Positions 37,466-45,038 of a stretch of 64,000 nucleotides of DNA are shown here, in pieces. The DNA lies in assembly GCF_035593985.1 (NCBI RefSeq), contig NZ_CP141587.1, forward strand, positions 248,001 through 312,000. Direction: 5' to 3'. Below the pieces are notes generated by a model that was given only the letters and a program-made list of their open reading frames with translations, searched no databases and was not told where the DNA came from. Position 1 is the stretch's first letter; each line of letters opens with the position of its first letter. The DNA comes from Sphingomonas sp. LY29 (lineage in GTDB: Bacteria; Pseudomonadota; Alphaproteobacteria; Sphingomonadales; Sphingomonadaceae). The position numbers were made by a program, and so were the translations under genes.

Positions 37466-38656
37466 GTGGGCGAGCCGAAAATCCTGCCGTTTGATTGGGC
37501 CGATCCCTTCGACCTCGACCATCAGCTGACCGACGAAGAGCGTCTGGTCCGCGACACGGCCGAATCTTACGCGCAGGACAGCCTTCAGCCGCGGGTGACC
37601 GAGGCCTATCTCGACGAAAACTTCGACCGCGAGATCCTTCGTGAGATGGGGTCGCTCGGTCTCCTAGGCGCGACGATTCCTGAGGAATTTGGCGGCGCAG
37701 GGCTTGGCTATGTCAGCTACGGCCTGATCGGACGCGCGGTCGAGCGGGTGGACTCGGGCTACCGCTCCGCCATGTCGGTCCAGTCAAGCCTCGTGATGCA
37801 CCCGATCAACGCCTACGGATCGGACGAGCAGCGCCGCAAATATCTCCCCGGCCTGGCTTCGGGCGAATTGGTCGGCTGCTTCGGCCTGACCGAGCCTGAT
37901 GCCGGCAGCGATCCCGGCGGAATGCGCACGCGCGCTACCAAGACCGCCAACGCGTATAAGCTGTCCGGGTCCAAAATGTGGATCACCAATTCGCCGATCG
38001 CCGACGTCTTCGTCGTGTGGGCGAAGTCCGAAGCCCATGGCGGCGCGATCCGCGGTTTCGTACTCGAAAAAGGCATGAAAGGCCTGACGGCGCCCAAGAT
38101 CGGCATGAAGCTCTCGCTTCGCGCCTCGATCACCGGCGAGATCGTCATGGACGAGGTCGAGGTCGGCGAGGAGGCGCTGCTTCCCAATGTCGAAGGGCTG
38201 AAGGGTCCGTTCGGCTGCCTCAACCGGGCGCGCTACGGGATCGGCTGGGGCGCGATGGGCGCCGCCGAGGCCTGCTATCACGCCGCGCGCCAGTATACAC
38301 TCGATCGCAAGCAGTTCGGTCGGCCCCTCGCCGCCAACCAGCTGGTTCAGCTTAAGCTTGCAAACATGGTCACCGAGATTACGCTCGGCCTTCAGGCGGC
38401 CTTGCGCGTCGGTCGGCGGATGGAAGAAGGCGTCCTTGTCCCCGAGACAATCAGCCTGATCAAGCGCAACAATGTCGGCAAGGCCCTCGATATCGCCCGC
38501 ACCGCCCGCGACATGCACGGCGGCAACGGCATCAGCGCCGAATTCCAGGTCATGCGCCACGCCGCCAATCTGGAAACGGTCAACACCTACGAAGGCACCC
38601 ACGACGTCCATGCGCTGATCATGGGGCGTGCGATTACCGGGATTTCCGCCTTCTAG
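37466..38656 (+). CDS. gcdH: Glutaryl-CoA dehydrogenase
   Basis: This 396-residue flavoenzyme of the acyl-CoA dehydrogenase family oxidises and decarboxylates glutaryl-CoA to crotonyl-CoA in lysine and tryptophan breakdown. Its sequence closely follows the human GCDH pattern: [64 protein letters not shown], and the catalytic glutamate in [13 protein letters not shown] use a GTG at 37466 with GGAG 6 bases upstream; the frame upstream of it runs through the tRNA and is not coding. Confidence 0.95.
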   Translation: MGEPKILPFDWADPFDLDHQLTDEERLVRDTAESYAQDSLQPRVTEAYLDENFDREILREMGSLGLLGATIPEEFGGAGLGYVSYGLIGRAVERVDSGYRSAMSVQSSLVMHPINAYGSDEQRRKYLPGLASGELVGCFGLTEPDAGSDPGGMRTRATKTANAYKLSGSKMWITNSPIADVFVVWAKSEAHGGAIRGFVLEKGMKGLTAPKIGMKLSLRASITGEIVMDEVEVGEEALLPNVEGLKGPFGCLNRARYGIGWGAMGAAEACYHAARQYTLDRKQFGRPLAANQLVQLKLANMVTEITLGLQAALRVGRRMEEGVLVPETISLIKRNNVGKALDIARTARDMHGGNGISAEFQVMRHAANLETVNTYEGTHDVHALIMGRAITGISAF

Positions 38657-38662
38657 GCTTCG

Positions 38663-39196
38663 TCAGGACCAAGCTGGCCGGCGAAGCACCAGCGTCGGTT
38701 CGCCATGATATGGCGTTTGGTGCAGCGCCTCGAAGCCTAGGCGCTCGGCGAGCTTGATCGAGGGCGTGTTCGCCGGCGCGATGATCGCCCAAACGGGCGT
38801 CGGCGGAAGCGTGCGTTCGGCCCAGTCGAGAACCGCACGGCAGGCTTCGCCGGCAAGCCCCTGCCCATGGACCTCGGCATCGAAGATCCATCCCATCTCA
38901 GGTTCGTCGCCAAATTCGGGATCGAGACCGCGCCACGCGGTGAACAGTCCGGCATTACCGATCAGGCGGAAGTCGCTCTTGCGCTCGACCGCCCAGGTTC
39001 CGAAACCGTTGAGCGTCCAGCCGCCGACGGCCGCCAGAATGCGGCGCCAGCACTCCTCGACCGACATGGGAATCGGGCCGAAGTGACGGTGGACGTCAGG
39101 ATGCTGAAGTAATTGGTGATACGGGCGGAAATCTTCTTTCCGCCACGTTCGCAGGATGAGCCGCTCGGTCTCGACAATCGGGACCGAGCGGGACAC
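38663..39196 (-). CDS. GNAT family N-acetyltransferase (RimJ/RimL-like)
   Basis: This 177-residue acetyltransferase opens with ETERLILRTWRKEDF, as in RimJ/RimL-type proteins. It has the acetyl-CoA loop in the VHGQGLAGEAC region, and VWAIIAPANTPSIKLAERLGFE near the C-terminus. The natural acceptor (ribosomal protein N-terminus, antibiotic or small molecule) cannot be inferred. It converges on gcdH with a 6-base gap and is followed upstream by rpmE on the same strand. Confidence 0.88.
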   Translation of the reverse strand: MSRSVPIVETERLILRTWRKEDFRPYHQLLQHPDVHRHFGPIPMSVEECWRRILAAVGGWTLNGFGTWAVERKSDFRLIGNAGLFTAWRGLDPEFGDEPEMGWIFDAEVHGQGLAGEACRAVLDWAERTLPPTPVWAIIAPANTPSIKLAERLGFEALHQTPYHGEPTLVLRRPAWS

Positions 39197-39200
39197 CGCC

Positions 39201-39431
39201 TTACTTTTTGCCGAGCGTCAGACCGCCGAAGCGCTTGTTGAAGCGCGCAACCTGCCCGCCGCTGTCGAGCATCTGGCCACGGCCACCGGTCCAGGCCGGA
39301 TGCGCGGTGGGATCGATCTCGAGCTGCAGCGTGTCGCCTTCCTTGCCCCACGTCGAGCGGGTCTGGTAGGTCGTGCCGTCGGTCATCTGGACGGTGATGA
39401 AGTGATAGTCGGGGTGCGTCCCGGATTTCAT
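39201..39431 (-). CDS. rpmE: 50S ribosomal protein L31, zinc-free form
   Basis: This 76-residue ribosomal protein begins [19 protein letters not shown] and contains HPAWTGG and the C-terminal RFNKRFGGL typical of L31. None of the four zinc-binding cysteines of the E. coli C+ form is present, so it is a C- protein of the kind found in alphaproteobacteria. A GGGAA purine run lies before the ATG at 39431. It is an isolated gene upstream of the GNAT gene. Confidence 0.94.
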   Translation of the reverse strand: MKSGTHPDYHFITVQMTDGTTYQTRSTWGKEGDTLQLEIDPTAHPAWTGGRGQMLDSGGQVARFNKRFGGLTLGKK

Positions 39432-39548
39432 GGCATATTCCCTTGGATGTGGCTGGTTCCGACCAGCCTGAAGAGCGAGCCGCGCCCCTAGCCGAAGCCC
39501 ATCGCCTTGACAAGTATCGCTGCCCGGCCCACCCGCCGCGGCAGGATC

Positions 39549-39665
39549 AGGGTCCGGCGTCGTAATGGCGCTGGCGAAGGGGGAAGCCGGCGAATATCCG
39601 GCACTGTGCCCGCAACTGTGACCCGTCGCCGATCGGCGATGGCAAGTCAGATACCCGCCTTGAAC
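39549..39665 (+). promoter_or_regulatory. Cobalamin (AdoCbl) riboswitch
   Basis: The core consensus is readable: GGGAAGCCGG..GAATATCCGGCACTG at about 39580-39606, CCCGCAACTGTGA at 39609-39621, and the closing AAGTCAGATACCCGCC near 39643-39658. It lies in the 346 bp between rpmE and btuB, the longest non-coding stretch in the window, and points toward a B12 receptor and ABC importer. Ends are approximate. Vitamin B12 binding should lower expression. Confidence 0.92.
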
Positions 39666-39690
39666 CGTCGTCCGTTTCCCGGCCGGGACC

Positions 39691-39735
39691 AGCCGTGGAG
39701 CGTGGGCGGTCGCGCGTGCCGACGGCATGCGCCCT
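39691..39735 (+). promoter_or_regulatory. Candidate riboswitch expression-platform hairpin
   Basis: Downstream of the riboswitch core, GCGTGCC (39714-39720) can pair with GGCATGC (39724-39730) around a 3-base loop, flanked by GGGCG and CGCCC that extend the fold. No T-run follows, so control of translation is more likely than termination. The btuB start at 39778 is about 45 bases downstream. Confidence 0.4.
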
Positions 39736-39777
39736 TCCCTCCGTGACGACATCGTCATGGAAGAAGGAAGACCAAGC

Positions 39778-41619
39778 ATGCCCGATTACCCCGCCATTGA
39801 ACCGCCCGCCATCGTCGTCACGGCTTCGCGCAGCGATGAGCGCATCGACCAAAGCCCCGCCAGCGTGACGCTGATCGAAGCTGCGAAAATCGAACGCCTC
39901 GGTTCCCCACAAGTGACCGATTTCCTCCGCCTCGTCCCATCGGCGGCGGTGTCGGTCAGCGGCCCGACGGGTTCGCTCAGCCAGGTTCGCATCCGCGGCG
40001 CCGAGGCCAACCATACCTTGCTCTTCGTCGAAGGCATCCGTGCCAATGACCCGGCCGCGGGCAACGAGCCGCGGTTCGAACTGCTCAACGCCGATATTGC
40101 CAGCCGGATCGAGGTCGTGCGCGGACCGCAGTCGGCCCTGTGGGGATCGGAAGCGATCGGCGGCGTGATCGCGGTGGATGGATCCGCCCCCGGCGACGCC
40201 CGAACCCGCGCGTCGATCGAGGCCGGCAGCTTCGACACTCGTCGAGGCGCCGTGCGGACCAGTTTCGGCAACGCCGACAGCGGGGCTTCGATCGGGATCG
40301 CGGGCCAACGCAGCGACGGCATCGACAGCTTCGGTGACGGCCGGGGCGAGCGCGATGGCTACCATGATGTTGCGCTCCGCGGTGCGGCGACGCATCACCT
40401 GTCGCCCGTCGTCAGCGTCGGCCTCTCCGGCTTCGCCACTTGGGGACGAAGCGAATTCGATGGCTACGACCCAATCACCTTCGCTCGCGCCGACACGCTC
40501 GACGAAAGCCGCAATCGGCTGGCCGCCGCTCGAGTGTTCGCCGACCTAGGCGATCGCCGGGATGCTTACCTGCGCGTCTCAGCCAGCGCCCTCGCTTCCT
40601 CCAATCGCAATCTCGTTGACGACTCCGCGGTCAATCGCACCAGCGCAACGCGCAAGGTCGCCACACTGGAAGCAGGCAAGACAGTCGGCAAACACTCGTT
40701 TGTCGCCGCGCTTGAAGCGGAAGGCGAACGCTTCCGCTCCCGCGATCAGGTCTATGGCGGCGCCACCGACCAAGACCGTTCGCGGCACCATAACTCGCTG
40801 ACGATCGAATGGCGGGGTCGCGATCTTGGCCCGCTTTCGGCAGGTGTGGCGGTTCGCCATGACATCTTTTCCCGCTTCAAGGATGCGACCAGCGTTCGCG
40901 GGTCGGTCCTGGCCCAACTCGGCTCGGGATTTGCGCTTTCAGCAAGCTATGGAGAAGGCATTGCGCAGCCGACCTTCTTCGACCTTTACGGATTTTTCCC
41001 CGGTAGCTTCGTCGGCAACGATGCAATCAAGCCCGAACAGAGCCGTGGTGGCGAAATTGCCCTTCGCTACGCCAATGGCCCCCTCTCCGCCTCCGCCACT
41101 TACTATCGCCAGCGCCTGAGCGACGAGATCGTCGACGTGTTCGATCCGGCCACCTTCCTGTCGAGCGTCGCCAACGCGGACGGCAAGAGCAAGCGGCAAG
41201 GCGTCGAACTCCAGGCGGATTATCGCCCTGCCACTTCGTTCGGACTATTAGCCACCTACGCGTGGCTCGACGCCAGCGAGCCTACAGGTCCTGCCGGCGT
41301 CCAAGTGAAGGAACAGCGTCGCGCCAAGCACAGCGGAAGCGTGTCCGCCGACGGTGAGGTCGGTCGTCTTCGATATGGAGCGGCGGTCGCCTATACCGGA
41401 TCGCGCCGGGATACCGATTTCGACCTGTTCCCGGCGCAACGCGTGCGGCTCGGCTCCTACTGGCTCGCCAACGCCCGCATCGGATATCGGGTAACACCAA
41501 GCTTCGAAGCGCATGTTCGCATCGCCAACGCGTTCGACTCCAAATATCGCGATGTCGTTGGTTACCGAGTCGAGGGAAGAAGCATTCATGCCGGTCTCAG
41601 CGTCGCTCTCGATCGCTAG
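39778..41619 (+). CDS. btuB: TonB-dependent vitamin B12 receptor (BtuB-like)
   Basis: This 613-residue outer-membrane receptor has a TonB-box-like IVVTASR, a plug domain ([41 protein letters not shown], shown here in parts: [20 protein letters not shown]) and a 22-strand type barrel ending in an aromatic-poor [16 protein letters not shown]. It is the first gene after a cobalamin riboswitch and is followed by btuFCD, which fixes the substrate. The ATG at 39778 follows AAGGAAG 7 bases upstream. No signal peptide is encoded here or in the longer frame from 39727, which is unexpected for an outer-membrane protein. Confidence 0.9.
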   Translation: MPDYPAIEPPAIVVTASRSDERIDQSPASVTLIEAAKIERLGSPQVTDFLRLVPSAAVSVSGPTGSLSQVRIRGAEANHTLLFVEGIRANDPAAGNEPRFELLNADIASRIEVVRGPQSALWGSEAIGGVIAVDGSAPGDARTRASIEAGSFDTRRGAVRTSFGNADSGASIGIAGQRSDGIDSFGDGRGERDGYHDVALRGAATHHLSPVVSVGLSGFATWGRSEFDGYDPITFARADTLDESRNRLAAARVFADLGDRRDAYLRVSASALASSNRNLVDDSAVNRTSATRKVATLEAGKTVGKHSFVAALEAEGERFRSRDQVYGGATDQDRSRHHNSLTIEWRGRDLGPLSAGVAVRHDIFSRFKDATSVRGSVLAQLGSGFALSASYGEGIAQPTFFDLYGFFPGSFVGNDAIKPEQSRGGEIALRYANGPLSASATYYRQRLSDEIVDVFDPATFLSSVANADGKSKRQGVELQADYRPATSFGLLATYAWLDASEPTGPAGVQVKEQRRAKHSGSVSADGEVGRLRYGAAVAYTGSRRDTDFDLFPAQRVRLGSYWLANARIGYRVTPSFEAHVRIANAFDSKYRDVVGYRVEGRSIHAGLSVALDR

Positions 41620-42343
41620 CGCTGCGGTTCGGGCGGCGTCGCTCGACCTGTGCAGCGACGAGTATCTGCTGCTGCTAGCGCGGCCGGGTGAGATCGCGAG
41701 TGTAAGCCGCCTCTCGCACGACCGCGCGGACTCGCCTCTCTGGCGCCGTGCGCAATCGGTACTAGCAAACCGTGGCCGCGTGGAAGACCTGATTTCGCGC
41801 CGCCCCTCGCTCGTCATCACGATGGGCGGGGGCGCGGGGCGGTCGAGCTTGGCAATCGCCTCGCGGATGGGGTGGCGAACGCTTGCGTTGCCCTACCCCG
41901 CCACCATCGCTGACGTCGAACGGAACATGGTCCGGGTTGCGACGGCCTTGGGCGAACCGATCCGTGCGGATGCTTGGCGACGAAAACTGAATGCTCTCCG
42001 CCGGGCGCAGCGCCCGGAGACCCGAGATGCCATTTATCTCGGTGGCGGAGGGACCAGCCAGGGTGCAGCTTCGATCGGCGGGCAGTGGATGCTGCTTGCG
42101 GGCCTCAAGCAACGCGACCTCCCCGGGGGCCGCGCCACGCTGGAGTTTCTCGCCACCCGCCCGCCGGAGGTCATTCTTCGATCAACCTACCGCCATGCGC
42201 AACCATCGCTCGGCCAGCGCTGGCTCGATCATCCGCTCGCTCAACGCCCGAATGCGACCGTGATTAAGACCGACGGTCGCCCTTGGACGTGCGCCGGACC
42301 GCTGATGCTGCCCGAGATCGAGCGACTGCGAGGCGCAAGATGA
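41588..42343 (+). CDS. btuF: Periplasmic cobalamin-binding protein (BtuF-like)
   Basis: This 251-residue protein of the cobalamin/iron-siderophore binding family has VRAASLDLCSDEYLLLLARP, SVSRLSHD, PSLVITMGGGAGR and LALPYPATIADVERN in the family order, with two lobes joined by a helix. The start at 41588 overlaps the btuB 3' end by 32 bp and follows GAGGGAAGAAG. Only about 10 residues precede the mature-like part, so the signal peptide is short and weakly hydrophobic; a longer start inside btuB (about 41513 or 41552) is possible. It overlaps btuC by ATGA. Confidence 0.87.
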   Translation: MPVSASLSIASAAVRAASLDLCSDEYLLLLARPGEIASVSRLSHDRADSPLWRRAQSVLANRGRVEDLISRRPSLVITMGGGAGRSSLAIASRMGWRTLALPYPATIADVERNMVRVATALGEPIRADAWRRKLNALRRAQRPETRDAIYLGGGGTSQGAASIGGQWMLLAGLKQRDLPGGRATLEFLATRPPEVILRSTYRHAQPSLGQRWLDHPLAQRPNATVIKTDGRPWTCAGPLMLPEIERLRGAR

Positions 42344-43296
42344 AGGTGGTCATTGCCGTCGTGCTGATCGCCCTTGGTCTGGCGCACTTGCTCCTCCCCT
42401 TTTCCATCATTGAGGAAGCGGCGAGCGTCGACGCCGGCTTGGCAAAGCTGGTCCTCCTCGAGCTCCGCCTCCCGCGCACCTTGCTAGTCCTTGGATATGG
42501 CGCAGTCCTTGGGATCGCGGGCGCGGCGCTGCAGGCGGTGTTCGCCAATCCGCTTGCTTCACCGGATATCAGCGGGGCATCGAGCGGTGCCGCACTCGGA
42601 GCGGTGCTCGGAGGATATTGGATCGGCGTTTCGCAACCCCTGATACTGGCGGCTTGCGGCGCCGCTGGGGCGATGGTGGCGCTGGGCATGTTGATTGCAC
42701 TTACCGGCCGCCGCGCCGATAGCGCGACGTTGCTGCTGGCCGGCCTTGCCATGTCCCTCGCCGCCGGCGCCGCAACGAGCCTTGCGCTTGCGCTCGCGCC
42801 ATCGCCGTTTGCTTTCTATGATGCGTTCGACTGGCTCATGGGCAACTTCGCGGATCGAAGTCTCGCGCAGGCGGCCGCCGCCCTCATTCCTGCGACCATC
42901 GCCTCCATTCTACTCGTTCGCCGCTCAGGAGCGCTCGACCGGCTGGCGTTAGGGGAAGATGTGGCCGCATCGCTTGGGGTTCGGCCTCGCGCCCTGACGG
43001 GGGAAATTATCGCGCTGAGCTCGATTGCGGTCGGCGCCTGCGTGTCGGTCGCGGGCGCGATCGGGTTCGTTGGTCTTGTCGCTCCAATCCTCGCTCGCCG
43101 ACTGTCCAAGGGCCATCCCGGGCGAGCCCTCATCCCCGCCGCGCTGATTGGCGCGATCCTCCTCGCGCTCTCTGACCTGCTCGTCCGTTCCATCCCGCTC
43201 GACCGACCCATTCCGATCGGAGTTGTCACGGCGCTGTTCGGAACGCCGATCTTCCTCTGGCTTGTCGTCCACATGCGCCGCCGGGTGACGGCATGA
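42340..43296 (+). CDS. btuC: Cobalamin ABC transporter permease (BtuC/FecCD family)
   Basis: This 318-residue membrane protein has about ten hydrophobic segments and the FecCD family marks: LRLPRTLLVLGYGAVLGIAGAALQ near the N-terminus, NPLASPDISGASSGAALGAVLGG, GEDVAASLGV in the cytoplasmic coupling region and GAIGFVGLVAPILAR near the C-terminus. It overlaps btuF and btuD by 4 bp each (ATGA), so the importer is one transcriptional and translational unit. Confidence 0.93.
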   Translation: MKVVIAVVLIALGLAHLLLPFSIIEEAASVDAGLAKLVLLELRLPRTLLVLGYGAVLGIAGAALQAVFANPLASPDISGASSGAALGAVLGGYWIGVSQPLILAACGAAGAMVALGMLIALTGRRADSATLLLAGLAMSLAAGAATSLALALAPSPFAFYDAFDWLMGNFADRSLAQAAAALIPATIASILLVRRSGALDRLALGEDVAASLGVRPRALTGEIIALSSIAVGACVSVAGAIGFVGLVAPILARRLSKGHPGRALIPAALIGAILLALSDLLVRSIPLDRPIPIGVVTALFGTPIFLWLVVHMRRRVTA

Positions 43297-44015
43297 CGTC
43301 ATTGATCGCATCACAAGTGGGGATTGAAGGCCGACTGTCCGCGACAGACCTGCTCGCTCAGTCGGGCGAAATGATTGCGCTGGTCGGTCCTAATGGTGGT
43401 GGGAAGACCAGCCTCCTGCGCGGGCTCGCCAGGGTCGAGGATGCCGTCGGAACGGTCGAGATCGATGGCGAAGATGTCGATCAGACGAGCGTTCGACGAC
43501 GTCAGCAGCTGCTGTCCTACCTCTCCGCGTCGCGCGACCTGACGTGGCCAATCTCGACGCGCGACGTGATCGCGCTTGGCCAGCCAACCCCCGACCCGGG
43601 GCGGGTGGACGTCATGCTCGAGCAGTTCGAGCTTCTGCCGATGGCAAAGCGCGGTGCCGACACCCTCTCCACGGGTGAGCGCGCGCGCGTTTTATTGGCT
43701 AGGGCGCTCGCCGCGCAATCCTCGGTTCTGCTGCTCGACGAGCCGCTTTCCAATCTGGATCCCTATTGGGTTTTGCGGACGCTAGAGATCATCGCCGACG
43801 CGGCCGCGAACAAACAGACCCTGCTCGTCGCAATCCACGATCTGTCCCATCTCGATCGTTTCGACCGCGCCCTTCTCGTTGCAGATGGCAAGGTCCAGAT
43901 GGACGAAACGCCCGCCGACCTGTTGGCCAGCGAGCGTTTCGAAGAAGCCTTCCGAGTCCAGCAGACGGGCGGACGCTTTGGGATCAGGCCGGAGGATCAG
44001 CGATCATTGCGGTGA
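43293..44015 (+). CDS. btuD: Cobalamin ABC transporter ATPase (BtuD)
   Basis: This 240-residue ATPase has Walker [10 protein letters not shown], signature [15 protein letters not shown], Walker [13 protein letters not shown] and the switch histidine in LVAIHDLSH. The Q-loop region is [10 protein letters not shown]. It is the last gene of the B12 uptake operon. Its 3' end overlaps the convergent fabZ gene by 32 bp. Confidence 0.93.
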   Translation: MTSLIASQVGIEGRLSATDLLAQSGEMIALVGPNGGGKTSLLRGLARVEDAVGTVEIDGEDVDQTSVRRRQQLLSYLSASRDLTWPISTRDVIALGQPTPDPGRVDVMLEQFELLPMAKRGADTLSTGERARVLLARALAAQSSVLLLDEPLSNLDPYWVLRTLEIIADAAANKQTLLVAIHDLSHLDRFDRALLVADGKVQMDETPADLLASERFEEAFRVQQTGGRFGIRPEDQRSLR

Positions 44016-44460
44016 AATTGGCTTCGGCGGCCAACTTGCCGTCGACCGATGCCCTGCCGGAAAATTTGCAGACGCTTGCACGCTTCTGCACGAATTCGAC
44101 CTCGAGCGTGAGCAGGCAGCCTGGCTCCACCGGGGTGCGGAACTTCGCCCCTTCGATCGCCATGAAGTAGACAAGCTTTCCGCTGTTCGCGAGGCCGAGG
44201 CTTTCCACCGCGAGAACCCCAGCAGCCTGTGCCAGCGCCTCGACGATCAGGACGCCCGGCATGATCGGGCGACCCGGGAAATGTCCCTGGAAGAAGCCCT
44301 CGTTCATGCTGACGGCCTTGATGGCGCGGATGGACCGGTCGGGGATGATCTCCTCGACCCGGTCGACCAGCAACATCGGGTAACGATGCGGCAGCGCCGC
44401 CATCACCTGCCTGATATCAAGCGGGCCGATCGCGGCGGCGGCCGTCACCTCTTCGCTCAT
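43984..44460 (-). CDS. fabZ: 3-hydroxyacyl-ACP dehydratase FabZ
   Basis: This 158-residue hot-dog enzyme dehydrates 3-hydroxyacyl-ACP in fatty acid synthesis. It has [13 protein letters not shown], the catalytic His in [13 protein letters not shown], the Glu in [10 protein letters not shown], and [11 protein letters not shown]. The start overlaps the skp stop (ATGA). In most Gram-negative bacteria lpxD stands between skp and fabZ and lpxA follows; here both are absent, and the gene instead ends against the convergent btuD. Confidence 0.95.
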   Translation of the reverse strand: MSEEVTAAAAIGPLDIRQVMAALPHRYPMLLVDRVEEIIPDRSIRAIKAVSMNEGFFQGHFPGRPIMPGVLIVEALAQAAGVLAVESLGLANSGKLVYFMAIEGAKFRTPVEPGCLLTLEVEFVQKRASVCKFSGRASVDGKLAAEANFTAMIADPPA

Positions 44461-45038
44461 CGGCCCTGCGGGGCTTGCTGCTGCTGCGGGAGCGGCGTGA
44501 CGCTGACCGAAGGGAGCTGCTGATTGAGCGCGGCGAGAACGCCATCGGTGATGTCGATTGCCGCGGCACTGTAAAGCGCACTGCCCTTATCGATTGCGAT
44601 ATTCGCGCCACGCTGGGCCGCAACGGTGTTGACGATCGCAACCAGACGCGTGCCGATCTGCGAGTTCACGTTCGCCTGGATCGACTGCAGGTTGCGCTGA
44701 CCGTTGGTCAGTTCGGTCTGCGCCGCACGCTGCTTAGTTTCGAACGCGGTGATGCGCGCCTGAAGGGCTGCGTCCGGCTGACGACCGTTGAGCGCGTTCA
44801 CCGCGGTCTGGATCGGGGCGCCTTCGGTCTGCAACTGCGTCTGCAGCGCCTGCGCACGGGTGCGAAGCGTGTTTTCCTGGGTGGTCAGCTGCGCGCCGGC
44901 TGCGCGGCACGCGGTGCAGTCGCGCGCAATGCGGGTGGTGTCGACGACGGCAACACGCGCTGCAGGAACAGTCTGCGCCAGTACCGGGGTCGCGATCACG
45001 GATGCCACGACCAGCGCGGCGGAAAGTCGAATGCTCAT
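44457..45038 (-). CDS. skp: OmpH/Skp-family periplasmic chaperone
   Basis: This 193-residue protein has a signal peptide ([22 protein letters not shown]), then [23 protein letters not shown], and a long helical pair (about residues 55-130) with [25 protein letters not shown] Gln/Pro-rich tail ends it. Skp holds unfolded outer-membrane proteins for BamA, whose stop overlaps this start (TGATG). It is longer than E. coli Skp because of the C-terminal extension; the CTAC pair of cysteines is unusual. Confidence 0.9.
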   Translation of the reverse strand: MSIRLSAALVVASVIATPVLAQTVPAARVAVVDTTRIARDCTACRAAGAQLTTQENTLRTRAQALQTQLQTEGAPIQTAVNALNGRQPDAALQARITAFETKQRAAQTELTNGQRNLQSIQANVNSQIGTRLVAIVNTVAAQRGANIAIDKGSALYSAAAIDITDGVLAALNQQLPSVSVTPLPQQQQAPQGR

